From: Amaurobius ferox
Taxonomy: Eukaryota; Arthropoda; Arachnida; Araneae; Amaurobiidae
Reading direction: 5' to 3'
DNA: 64,000 nucleotides
Assembly: GCA_951213105.1 (NCBI GenBank)
Contig: OX578149.1
Span: forward strand, 5,288,318 to 5,352,317
The first letter of the stretch is position 1. The number at the start of each line of letters is the position of its first letter. The notes under the pieces were generated by a model that had not been told where the DNA came from, did not search any database, and worked only from the letters and a program-made list of their open reading frames with translations. Position numbers and translations under genes: made by a program. Positions 11,141 through 21,789 of the stretch are shown one piece after another.

Positions 11141-12904
11141 AGTTATTTACACACTAAAGCGAAATGCGTGTTTGAATTAAGAGAGGAGTTTCGTAATTGG
11201 GCGATTTTTCAAAATAACATCGACTTTCGGAAGTGAAAAAATGGTTCGAAGTGTTTTAATTATGGTGGATAAACAATCCAATTCACACGTCTGATGAGGG
11301 CAGTATAAAACTAGTTTTTCTTTCTTTTCTTTCGTTTTAATGCGCAAAACAAATATAAAATGAATATTTTATAAAATCACGTCAACGTTTGGAGTAAATA
11401 AGAATTTTTTCTGGGTTACTTTGTGCATTTAAATGACATTAACTTGCCAAAATGCAAAAACATGTTGCATAGTGCGAGTATATATTACGCCAAATCAGTC
11501 GCCAAGAGCAACAAACAAAGAAACAAAGGTAAGGGTTTTCCTTATTGTTTGTAAAAAGAGCACTAAGGCTCCCACTTTGCTGATTGCCATCTGCTTAAGC
11601 TTTTATATAGCAATCCAGAGTGTACACCAGCTATCTAGATACAAATCATTTCCATTAATTTGGTTAGCTTGACTATAATTTAATTGATTGAAAACTAATC
11701 TAATCCTCTATTTTTTGCGAAAATAAATAACTTTCTTGAAAAATTCTCCAAAAATTTAGCTTTAAAAATGTCTTCAAAGCTTTAGCTCTAAATTCAAAAA
11801 CTCTAAATTTAAAGTATCTGAAGTATAAGAACTTATCAAGCTCATATCGAAAATTTTTTATTCATTTGTGCCAAAAGTTTACTTTTGGATGAGCAGATTT
11901 CATCTGTAAGTATAGAATTATTATCAAAGGATGAAACGGTCATATGAGGTCCGAACTTAATATTTAAGTAATATAGGAAATAACCCCCAAAATTTCAATT
12001 TTTACTTCCAAAAAATTGAACATTATCCAGAAATTATATTTTACTTCGATGCTCATTTCTAGGTACTACTACTTTCACGATGAGTTATTACATTACCACA
12101 TGAAACGTTTGAAACTCATCTTTACGTGCCATACTGTGTGCTGTGATAAAGGGCACGAGGAAAGTCGCAGAAAGTTATACCTTTTCCCATGTTAAAATAA
12201 TTTTCTTTTAAAAGTTTATAGAGATGTTTTTTCACATATTCATTAACCATTCTTAATAGAGTTTTTTGTTTCTGGCATTTTTAATGAAGAAATAGAAACA
12301 GGTATTTTGTAAACACAGTGCAAAAATCATCAAAAAGCATTTTTTTAAACTTAAATATAAATTGAATATAAGCAATGCTTTTAGAAATATCTCAAAAAGC
12401 GCCTGTTAAATGATGCATATATATTAAGAGCTTCAGCATTTTTTATTGGCATTAAATTACATCAAGTGTCATCTTAAAATGTAAACTTTTGAAGTAAATG
12501 TAAACTAAGTTTTAAGCATATATTATTGTTATTAAACATATGCAAGAGATTGTTATAATATTTATATAAAAATTATTATTGTATACTTTGAAAATAGATT
12601 CTGAAAATAGGTTCAGTTGTTCACGCGATTAAAAAATATGCTTTTTTCAAATATTAAAATATTTGCTTTTCCAAAAGATAAATACACATTATATTATCAT
12701 GGATTATATTTGCCAATATTATTTAGATGACATGAAATAGGTTAACAGTTTTCAGAAAGCACATTTATAAAAACATTTTTATAGGAGCCATCATGTGGTA
12801 GCAAGTGATATGTACTCCTCCTTTTCGACAAGACATTTTTATACATTTTTGCTTACTTGTATAGTCACTTTTATAAAAACAAAAAATGACATCTCAAGAC
12901 TGGA
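11141..12904. other. Unassigned AT-rich sequence
   Basis: Apart from the 11549-11608 copy of the 10678-10740 block, nothing here is recognisable on either strand. Confidence 0.45.
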
Positions 12905-13620
12905 AATTGAAATCCTTGGCGAATCCACTCATCCACTCAGGAACTTGATTCTGAATCCACATCATTTATCATCGAAACTCTATCTATAGGCAATCTCAGA
13001 AAAATGAAGTTTGAAGAAAATTTTTGGACCGAAAGTGAAAACAGGAACTTAAAGTGGTGAGTTCTTAGAAAAGAAACTCACGCCCTCCTGTAACGGACGC
13101 TGAATCCATACAAGTCATCGTCGAAACTATATCTATCAGCAGATTCTAAGAAATAGATATTTCAAGTAAAATATAAATTTTTGAATCAGAAGTGATATCA
13201 CTCGAACCAGAAGAGGAAATTCTTAGTGAGTCCAGAATTTAATGGTAAATCCACATCAACTATAATCCAGGCTAGCTTTATATAACCAAACCTGGGAAAT
13301 AGATGTTTCAAAAAAAGTGTTTGAACCCGAAGTATAAAAGAACTGGGGAGTGAAGATTCTTAGTGAACCATCTTATCTCCTCTAAAATGTAACGGTGATT
13401 CCCTATCATTTAAGATCTATCTATAGACAATCCTAAGAAATAGATGTTTCAAGTAAAATGAAACATTTTGAGCCGGAATGACCGGAAATAGAAATGCTTA
13501 GTAACTCCCACTAACCCTCTAGAATTGAATGATGAATCCATATTCGTCATCTAAGTTCCATCTATATCTTATCCCGAGAAAATAGATATTTCGGGGCAAA
13601 ATCTTTTTAAAAATAACAAT
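12905..13620. repeat. Diverged satellite-like tandem array, unit about 141-149 bp
   Basis: Five units are marked by GAAATAGATRTTTCAAG-type blocks at 13150, 13296, 13437 and 13579 and by GAAACTMTATCTAT-type blocks at 12974 and 13123. Each is followed by a GAACC(G/A)GAA-like segment and a TTCTTAGTGA...ATCCACATC-like segment. Units differ by several indels each. Confidence 0.75.
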
Positions 13621-13770
13621 AGTATGACGAAATTTTAGCCAGCAACAAGGAAAATAATCGATCATACATTAAGCGTAGCAAACATGGTTAACTAAATCGA
13701 GTGAAACGACACACGCTCCATGACTGCACACGATATCTCAACTCTGAAACTCTATATCGACTGGGAAGGA

Positions 13771-13832
13771 TGATAAGAAAGAGCTTGCCATTTCGTCCCA
13801 GCAGCTCAGCGGTTGGGGCAGCAAGGTTCTCA
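13771..13832 (+). mobile_element. tRNA-like SINE fragment with collapsed centre
   Basis: Shares AAGAGCTTGCCATTTCGTCC at its start and TTGGGGCAGCAAGGTTCT at its end with 53100-53218. The roughly 63 bp between the D-loop CGG and the T-arm CGG are missing, so the deletion breakpoints lie at short direct repeats. Confidence 0.75.
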
Positions 13833-13835
13833 CAT

Positions 13836-14316
13836 TTTACACTCCCTCCATCGAGACCGCTTAATATTAAAAGGTTTCTTCTCTCTTGTAAGATTCGTCC
13901 CTGTCAGTTTATCTTCACTCTATTTCGTGTTCCAACCTGGTGACACAATAAAGATAGCCCCAAAAACAAAGTCCTCTTCTTGAAGTTCCTGGATAAAAGC
14001 TCCAGCAGGGACTCGGAAACGTCACCTTAGACTAGCATTCATTGAATAAGCTACATTGTCAGAAAATATCTTGGAATATTCTTTGTTACAAAAGACATTT
14101 TTTAAGATAGGTGGGTTTTTTTCCGTTCGGAATCTAAGCCCAATCTACACATCGAGGATTTCTCGTTAAAGAATTTGGGTCGCTGAGCAGTAAATCTCAA
14201 AATGTGACCGCTCAAAAATATGTTAACTGTGAATTAAGTCCTTTTGTTGCTTATTGAGACGTATAAAATACACATATATTATACCACCCACTGAAATGTT
14301 AAAAAATATTTACTCT

Positions 14317-14318
<2 letters not shown>
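13836..14318. other. Unassigned sequence
   Basis: No recognisable feature. It ends in the (TA)n tract that flanks the next transposon. Confidence 0.45.

Positions 14319-14351
<33 letters not shown>
14319..14351. repeat. (TA)n tract flanking transposon, left
   Basis: Uninterrupted TA units run directly up to the CCGGGTGG terminus of the element at 14352. Confidence 0.9.
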
Positions 14352-14353
<2 letters not shown>

Positions 14354-15006
14354 GGGTGGTCAGAATTAAAACACCCCTACTCTGAGCTCTCTATACATCG
14401 AACTACTCAGTGTAAAGGCTCCAAAATTGTTGAACCTACTATTCAAGACATGGGGAAAGGGATTACGCGAAAAAAAATTAGTTCCAGAAACACCGATAGG
14501 TGGCGCTGTACAACAGAAAATATGCTGAAAAGACACAAAATAATCACAAAAAAACAAACACATGCGGCTGTGGGGATACTTGAAAAGTCTTGTTTATCGA
14601 GGACGTCTGGTTACCTTGGCAGATTTGAAAAACAGTATCACTCTGCATGTGAGAAGCATCTCAATCGACCAATTGCGATCCGCAGTTGAACAAGCACACA
14701 GACTGCAGAATTTACATCTTGAAGAAAGGAACCATGTTGAGTAGCATTCCCTGCATCGATAAGGTCCTTGTAATATGAATGTTTGGTACGTTCGAATAAA
14801 ATGTGTTACAAATGTGTATTTTGTGTCTTTTCAGCACATTTTCTGTTGTACAGCGCCACCTATCGATGTTTCTGGAACTATTTTTTTTTTCGCGTAATCC
14901 CTTTCCCCATGCCTTGAATAGTATGTTCAAGAATTTTGAAGCCTTTACACTGAGTACTTCGATCTATAGAGAGCTCAGAGTAGGGGTGTTTGAATTCTGA
15001 CCACCC

Positions 15007-15008
<2 letters not shown>
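14352..15008 (+). mobile_element. Internally deleted Tc1/mariner-like transposon with about 190-bp TIRs, copy retaining the transposase 3' end
   Basis: The termini CCGGGTGGTCAGAATT and its complement are the outer ends of inverted repeats about 190 bp long (14352-14541 and 14819-15008). They include the block GATAGGTGGCGCTGTA and the AAAAGACACAAAATA end. TA lies at both outer borders, consistent with TA target duplication. The 657-bp element keeps only the last about 60 codons of a transposase, so it cannot mobilise itself. It sits between two (TA)n tracts. The second copy at 46981-47929 has the same TIRs but keeps the opposite end of the gene. Confidence 0.88.
14562..14744 (+). pseudogene. 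C-terminal fragment of a transposase
   Basis: The frame reads GYLKSLVYRGRLVTLADLKN, then SITLHVRSISIDQLRSAVEQ and HRLQNLHLEERNHVE before the stop. This matches my recollection of the C-terminus of transposases in the arthropod DUF4817-HTH Tc1/mariner group, where a line of this form follows the catalytic domain. The DDE catalytic part is absent. The fragment ends in a normal stop just before shared non-coding sequence. Confidence 0.75.

Positions 15009-15073
<65 letters not shown>
15009..15073. repeat. (TA)n tract between two elements
   Basis: About 32 TA units. It borders the transposon on its left and the fold-back element on its right. Confidence 0.95.
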
Positions 15074-15074
<1 letters not shown>

Positions 15075-15077
<3 letters not shown>

Positions 15078-16087
15078 AAAATATAATATGAAATTCCAAT
15101 AATAGCTTAGAAAGAAGTTGTAACTCATATAACCCTAACTTAAATATGCTAACAATGTAAAAATATGTAAAAAATTGAGAATCATCCATCAAGAGGAAAA
15201 TAAAATGCATATACATAGTCATCAAGCTAAATATAATCAACATATATCAATGGTGAGAATTTGAAAATTGAAAAACAATAAATAACCGAGCATTAAAGCC
15301 TTACACGTGAAAAAGCACTAGGCTTATAAAGCAATTCATTTTGAATAGATTCGTCTTCAGATCCAAGTATCTATTCAAAATGAACAAAAAAAACTTGTTT
15401 CTGAAGACGGAGATAGATAATATCTATAAACTCCGTCTACTTAGACTACAAGCTAAAAGACTGAAAAGTGAAATAGGAATATAAAAGTATACCTGAGAAA
15501 ATTCTGCACATGTCTTATCTTAACGAGCAACGAGCAATAAATGACAAGACTACTGTTGCCACTCGCAGGAGATAAAAGTGGAGATCAACTGTTGCCAATC
15601 GTGTGATATAAATAACAGTATTGCAAAACAGTAATGAAATGTGATAAATTCACCAGTAAAAACTACGTAATAAAGGGCGTGTAATATAAAAGAAAGTAAG
15701 GAGTCAAATGCCTAAGAGGATGTAAATACATTGTAATGCTAATTCAGGAGAATGTTTAGAATTAGCTAATATAAGATACTAAGGAAGGCATTTTAAAATA
15801 TTTAGCTAATTTAAACTTATTAACTATACCATTAACTAAATATACTGGATATTTAATATACTGATACTTTTTAGGTTATTAATGTGCAAAACATGAAATT
15901 TTTTATCTGATAATCTATAAATTCTAAAAAGTTGATTAAGTATAATATTTCTAAATAATTGATTAGAGTTACAGGAATTAAATGGTAATATTTTATTAAT
16001 ATTAAAATGAAAATAGTCTTGTTTATCATATAAATTAGTAACTATCCTGTTAGTCGGTTCAATAATTAGATTTAAATCCAAAATATT

Positions 16088-16132
<45 letters not shown>

Positions 16133-17612
16133 AGATGTTTGACCTGTGATAGATTCAAATAACATGACTGAATGTAATAAATTATTCCCTTTTTAAAAAT
16201 AACGCGCTTAAGCTGCTGATAATTTTTAAGGCACTATTTAATTGAAGAATTTTTATTTGACTTGTATTATATATACCTGAGATAGATCATTAATAGAAAA
16301 TGTTCTGTATAGCATAAGTGAAAGGAAGATGGACTTAAATGCAAATGTGACATCAAAAATACTATACGACAAGCCGTTGAATAGTTTTAAAAATAATCAA
16401 GTATACCAGCGTGTGGCAAGTATTTAAAGGAGAATATAATGTAATGAAAAGATATAAGAATATAATAATATAAATGCATTTACCCTTTGCTCTGCTTAGC
16501 TGTGTAGATTACATGATACTGACTAAGCATGTTTACTCAATACAGGTTACAGTTAATTCTATATACTAAGGTTTTAACTGTTGGAAGTGAAACATGGAGA
16601 TGAAAAATTATTTAAAATTGTTTGAGAATGATCTGTCAATATGTTTCTGTAATTGTAGCAATGTGTTGAATTTAAAATTAAAATGTGTTTTAATTTAAAA
16701 AAAGCTAAGCACCGCAAGGGATAAATACATTTATATTATTATATTCTTATACCTTTTCAATACATTATATCCTCCTTTAAATACTTAACCACACGCTGGT
16801 ATATTTGATTATTATATTTGACTTCTTATATAACTGATCCAATTTGTATTTTCTTCTACGTCGGGCCATGTGCATTATTTCTGTAATACAATTTACAGTA
16901 ATGCACAGAAACGTAGAATCCGCATTAAACGTGTATGGCTCTTGATAACGTACATGGTTTCGGAAATGCTTTTCACTTTAATCAATTTATTCAATTTCAA
17001 AAAAAATTTGGGGAGCTAGAAATGGCCTAGCTCACCGTGCAAAACAATATTTCTGTTTTGCAACTTTTCATCTTTAAACACATTTCTTTCATTTACACCA
17101 TGTATGTTTATGCAGGGAATAAGGGGATTAGTGGATTAGTACCTTAAGTATCTGCATTACATATATGATTTATATCAATACTTTCATCTTAATATGTTGA
17201 AAAAAAAAATTATTCACCCCTCTTTACCACATGCAATTCTTATTCCATTCCTTAACTTTTATATGGAACAGGGAAAAAGGGTTATTTTATATCAATTTAG
17301 TACCTGCGCTATTTATAATGTTTTCTTATTATGTTTTTAAAAATATTCACTGGCTTGTCGTATAGTATTTTTGATGTCACATTTACATTTCAGTCCATCT
17401 GCCTTTTACTTATGTTATACAGAACATTTTCTATTAATGATCTATCTCAAGTATACACTATAATACAAATAAATATTCTACAATTATATATATATATATA
17501 TATGTATATTGGTCATTTTTTGGATTTAAATCTAATTATTGAACAATATATATATTACAACTTATCTCTAGTCTATCATTGGAATTTCATATAAAATTTA
17601 TATATATATATA
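15075..17612. mobile_element. Large fold-back (inverted-repeat) element with unequal arms
   Basis: Four blocks of the left half recur as reverse complement in the right half, in mirrored order. 15084-15128 (ATGAAATTCCAATAATAG...) matches 17545-17595. 16055-16095 (AATAATTAGATTTAAATCC) matches 17515-17545. 16262-16400 (GAGATAGATCATTAATAG, ATACTATACGACAAGCC) matches 17325-17460. 16393-16510 (ATACCAGCGTGTGG, AAGATATAAGAATATAATAA) matches 16695-16812. The left arm has about 930 bp (15129-16055) with no partner, and the right arm has about 510 bp (16813-17324) with none. The class is unknown; no transposase is seen. Confidence 0.7.
16086..16125. repeat. (TA)n tract in left arm of fold-back element
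   Basis: The partner position in the right arm (about 17490-17505) has a shorter TA run, so the tract expanded independently. Confidence 0.9.
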
Positions 17613-17680
17613 TGTGTGTGTGCGTATGTGTGTGCGCGCGTGTGAATGTGTGCATGTGTATATGTGTGTGTGTAAATTTT
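17612..17680. repeat. (GT)n-rich microsatellite
   Basis: Interrupted TGTG/TGCG/TGTA dinucleotide tract. Confidence 0.9.
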
Positions 17681-17919
17681 TCTATAAATGTCGTAAGGTG
17701 TGTATTTTTACCATGAGATAAAATTCGCCCATTTCGTCGAGTATTGCGCATTACTTTGCACACCGTTTTTTAAAAGTTGATATCCAATGGGCGTGTGGCG
17801 AGTGCTAACCTGCAGCTCTACTTTTTGCAAGCGGAAAGGCGCACTTGTGACGCACTCTCTTTATAGATATTTATAGGCTTTGGGTTCGAATCTATGGAAC
17901 AAATGGAGTTCCCAGTGCA

Positions 17920-18190
17920 TGTATATGGGCTCGATGATTTTTGAAATCTATTTGTAGCGCCACTAGCTAATCGATGCAATAGGCTCGATGAGTTTCGAAA
18001 TCTATTTGTAGCGTCACTAGCTGATCGATGTAGGTAATCTCGATAATTTTCTAAATCTATATGTAGCGCCACTAACTGATCGATGCATGTAGGCTCGGTG
18101 ATTTTCGGAATCTATTTGTAGCGCCACTAGCTGATCGATGCAGGTAGGCTCGATGAGTTTCGAAATCTATTTGCAGCGTCACAAAGCTGT
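17920..18190. repeat. 55-bp tandem repeat, about 4.5 units
   Basis: GAAATCTATTTGTAGCGCCA followed by CTAGCTGATCGATGCAGGTAGGCTCG-type sequence. Unit starts at 17943, 17997, 18052, 18107 and 18162 give spacings of 54, 55, 55 and 55 bp. Each unit carries the palindromic ATCGAT. Confidence 0.92.
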
Positions 18191-18399
18191 TTGTTCTTCG
18201 TGCGCATTAAAAATAATGAAATGCCGACATAAGGGAGTAGAAGAAGAATATATATAGAAAATATAAGGAAGAATTCGGGGAATTGCAATTCAACAAAGCA
18301 TGAATTCTCATAATTCAATAAGAAACATTTCTTCATCCTCGAGGACAGAGGGTTGCATTTTATTTTTATCTATTTATTTGACATTGTTCCTAAGCACAC

Positions 18400-18720
18400 G
18401 AGTCGCCCGACAAACGCCCCATCCCACGTTTAAACAACGCTGACTCAAACACTTTATTAAAATGGAACTGCTCATTCAGGTGTTTTCGTAACGCATACGC
18501 ACTTCGAATTGTGTGGCGGTGCCTCCGAACACGCAAGACCCTCCCTCCCACCCCTCATTTCCCTAAATGGTTCGACACACGCACCCGGGCCTCCTCGACT
18601 CATGAATAAACCACGACACCTCGTGGAAAATCTCCTTCTTCATTTTGATATTGGGTTTCTCGGCAGAGTTATTAACTAGGTTTCGCTCACGAGTTGAAGA
18701 ATGAAATAATTTACGGTTAC
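18400..18720 (+). repeat. Ancient direct duplication, copy 1
   Basis: Co-linear with 19240-19560. Shared landmarks in order are CCTCCC-rich tract, TAAATRGTTC, TCATGAATAAA, CTCG(T/A)G(G/A)AAA, GATTTTCT/GATATTGGGTTTCT and a GTTATTAATAA-like end. GC content is higher than in the surroundings. No coding frame is conserved between the copies, and no class is assigned. Confidence 0.5.
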
Positions 18721-19239
18721 AAAAGCATCCGATAGAAGCCCTTACAAAAGTCGGAAAGATGATTACGGTGCAGTCTCAATCCAAACCGGTTTCGCTCTCT
18801 TTAAAGCTCATAAGCATTATTGACAAACTTCATACTATACAAACTAGCTGCATCACTCCCTTGTGCAAAAATGAAAATACAACTGCCTGTTCTCGTTTTA
18901 TATTTCGAAGATACTTTGAAGGTCGAATACCTCTTATTATGGAACGCGCATCTCATTTTTGCATATAACAGGTTCATCGGATAGGAGATATTGAAAAATT
19001 CAGCGATAACATGGAATGTGTGCGATACTGCGCCTGCTTAGCGAACGAAATCCAAATAGGGGTCGGATTTGGAGAGAGAAGTATAAAAATGGTACAGGGA
19101 ACCAGAATGGTTTCCATGTACGATTTAAAATTCCTAGAAAGTGACGTTGACAATAAAGCACCGCTAACGCATTTGTTTTCCACCGAAGATATCAAGAGAG
19201 GCGCCTGTATATAACGCGACACATAATGAACGCCACTTT
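18721..19239. other. Unassigned sequence between the duplicated blocks
   Basis: Short ORFs on both strands (18759-18968, 19011-19214) lack recognisable domains. Confidence 0.45.
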
Positions 19240-19560
19240 TAAACACCATCCTCCCCGACACCTTATTCAATTAAGCGATTCTTTCACCCGCACTCACCAC
19301 ACGCACTCGCGTTTCTAATGGAGTCGAGGGGATCCCCGTCTCAGAATGATGGATGGTCTGGTTGTCCCCTACACGCTTATACCCCTCCCCCCCCCCCCCC
19401 ACACACACTTTCTAAATAGTTCCAAACAAACATCAGTTCATGAATAAAACATGGCTTCTCGAGAAAACCTCTCTCTCAATTCCGATTTTCTAGTTTCTTG
19501 GTGCCGTTATTAATAAAAGTCGGTCATTTAACTAAATCTAGCTCGGGAGTTAAGAACATC
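19240..19560 (+). repeat. Ancient direct duplication, copy 2
   Basis: Diverged homologue of 18400-18720. It contains a run of about 15 C at 19387-19402. Confidence 0.5.
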
Positions 19561-19982
19561 CATACTTACCGATTTAAAACCCACTGTTAAAATATTTTTT
19601 AATTAAGAAAATAGGCAAGAGAAAGAGTCGATTTATTTAATTTCACCGCCTTTACCAAAACCTCAATTTATATTTTAGATACATTTTAAATAATTACATA
19701 AAGAAAGACGTTTTGATGACCGGTTTTTAAAAAAGGCCTTTATTTGCGTATGTATGTTTGTCACGTTTCGCGCTACATCGCTAACATGAGGACGTTTGAG
19801 GAACGTTGCCCAGTCGGCGACTCTTCAACATCTCGGAAAACATCTCGGTTTTGTGGGCATTATTATTCTTGACAAAAAATGGAGCACGTTTCGCTGTTCG
19901 GGGAATCAGGTACATTTAGTCAGAAAATCGTGTGAAATGTGCGTTTTTAGAAAGATTATCAAAAATTAAATGCATTTTGTTA

Positions 19983-20007
19983 GGTTAACTTGTGTTTTAA
20001 GTTAACC
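19983..20007. repeat. Short perfect hairpin
   Basis: GGTTAACTT and AAGTTAACC around a 7-nt loop, directly beside the transposase HTH remnant. It could be a residue of that element's terminus. Confidence 0.7.
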
Positions 20008-20008
20008 G

Positions 20009-20218
20009 TCATCGTATGACTTCGAATGCGTCGATCAAGGCGTACTGACGTTTACCTGGATGCACCTGTACCACTGCGATGATTCGCAGCCCTTCTACAC
20101 TCCATTTTCTCCAAATCCTTTGCACATTGGACGCACCTACGCGTGTTTTAGCGGCGATATACCGGTAAGACCACCCAGCCGTTCGTAGGTCTAAAATAAA
20201 TCTCGCACGATCGTCCAA
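20009..20218 (-). pseudogene. Helix-turn-helix remnant of a Tc1/mariner (IS630-type) transposase
   Basis: The minus-strand translation MDDRARFILDLRTAGWSYRY, then IAAKTRVGASNVQRIWRKWS, has the paired features of the N-terminal DNA-binding domain of IS630/Tc1 transposases: a W-(S/E)-YR-IA turn followed by a V.RIWRKW recognition helix. About 69 residues survive, against roughly 340 in an intact transposase, and no catalytic DDE segment is found nearby. The surrounding 19950-20450 is probably the rest of the element but has no recognisable terminus. Confidence 0.65.
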
Positions 20219-20532
20219 ATGCTGAAGCGGACTTCGACTTTGTCGCAGACAGTAACAATTGTTGGCTCATCTGTCGTTTCCATCCCTTTTATCCCGTGCT
20301 CTCATCACGTGACCTACTTTGCATTTCAGATCATTTGCATTCATCGGCCAGCTACTTTTGTCTCGCAATTTGCATAATTATACGGCCAAACATTCATGGT
20401 GTTGCATTTTCTATGTTTGGAAGTGTATTTCCATGGCGTTAATGAAATAAAAAAGTGCGCAAATATTAGTTACTTATAGAAATGGCTGTAGGAAATAAGG
20501 TGAAGTAATGAGAAATATGTGGTATTCTTATT

Positions 20533-21660
20533 TTAATATATTTTATTTTATTTTATTTTTATTTTATTTTATTTTAATCAATTTACGTGGTAACTACAGA
20601 TGAAATTCAGTTACAGAAGCCACACCAAAATAAAAAGAACAAAATATAAGATACAAGAATACTAAATCGTATACATGTCAAGCGCATTCAAACAGGCTTT
20701 TCTAAAACAGGCAGGAGTCAAATTAAATATATCAATATCAGTACAATAGGTATTATATAGATTAACAAATTTATAGATAGAATAGCATTTAAGGTTTGTG
20801 TTTAACAGTAGTATTGTGAAACAAAGTTTTTTCCTAGGTATTAACAGGTATATGAAATTCCAGGCAAGAAAGTAAAATGGGGCAATCAATAGTATTATTT
20901 AAAACTTTATAATAAAACAAAAGACAGGACCATTTTCTTCCTTTTTTAAGAGACATTAAACTATATTTCCGTCTGAGTTCACTCATATGCATAACATAAG
21001 GACAACAGCCAGTCAATCTGTAATCCATAGTACGTAAAAGTTTATTTTGCACAATTTCTATTCGTTGAGAATGCAGACCGTAAACAGGCTCACACACACA
21101 CACACACAGATCATTACACAATATTCCAATATTGATCTAACAAGGGTATTAAAAATACAAATAATAGTATGAGACCTGGCAAAAACACGAGTATGACTTA
21201 GGGTGAAATCAAGTCTTTGGTATGCTCTTTTAATAGTATTATCGATATGTCTCTGAAAGCTAAAAGTATCATCGAACGTGACACCCAAATCAATAATATG
21301 AATACATCGAAATAAAAGTAAATTATTTAAAATGTAGTTGTAATTGAGAATATTACGGATCCTAGCTGTGCTCATAACATAGCATTTAAAAACGTTTAAA
21401 TGGAGTTTATTTAAAACAGTCCAGTTATGCAGTTCATCAAGATCTCCCTGCATCAGTTCACAATTAGTCAAAGAGTTGATTTTCATATAAAGTTTCAAAT
21501 CTTCCGCAAACATAAGATATTTTGCAGTTTTAAAAATCTTGGTAATTTCATTAATAAAAATTAAAAAAAGAGTGGGCCCAGATTAGAACCCTGAGGAACA
21601 CCAGAGGAATTACTGTATAGTCTAGAGTTTACGCCAAAGTACTTTGCAGAATACAATATA
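20533..21660 (-). mobile_element. 5'-truncated non-LTR retrotransposon (LINE) with (TAAAA)n tail
   Basis: Minus-strand coding for the second half of a reverse transcriptase is followed by a 3' UTR and a tail. On the plus strand the tail appears as repeated TTTTA units at 20533-20576. The 5' end is lost at about 21660 in a palindromic AT tract. The protein pattern (SGVPQGS..GP, FADDLKLY-like box, QRHI.NTIKRAYQRL) fits the Jockey/CR1 group. It cannot be active because of frameshifts and lost catalytic residues. Confidence 0.82.
20665..21630 (-). pseudogene. Reverse transcriptase C-terminal half (degenerate)
   Basis: Motifs in order on the minus strand: SGVPQGSNLGPL at about 21612-21572, then after a frameshift the catalytic box reads MFAEDLKLY at 21513-21487. 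FAED replaces the usual (Y/F)ADD, so one catalytic aspartate has become glutamate. KLHLNVFKC and DLGVTFDDTFSFQRHI (domain 7 and thumb) follow at about 21400-21260. At 21110-21085 a GT microsatellite interrupts the conserved LEYC...PVYGLHSQRIEIVQNKLLR passage and shifts the frame. The C-terminal part ends with a stop near 20662. Confidence 0.8.
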
Positions 21661-21760
21661 TCCTTATATATATAATAAATAATAAGGATCTTTTTCTGCA
21701 CCACAATATCCTTATATATGTAAATAATAAGGATATTGTAGTGAAGAAAAAGAGACCATT
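21660..21760. repeat. Imperfect palindrome at LINE truncation point
   Basis: AATATCCTTATATATATAA and AATAAGGAT arms occur twice (21656-21694 and 21707-21742), separated by a CTTTTTCTGCACCAC segment. They can fold into nested hairpins. This marks the 5' truncation of the LINE. Confidence 0.65.
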
Positions 21761-21789
21761 CGCTTGGAGCTTATTTCTTTTATAAATAA

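Noticed and set aside
14878..15243. Tyr-Ile repeat protein over the (TA)n tract
   Set aside because: Pure translation of a (TA)n microsatellite joined to transposon TIR sequence.
19387..19402. Poly-C and poly-G runs (here and at 5985, 28033, 50888, 60785) as functional elements
   Set aside because: They are short homopolymers with no consistent context.
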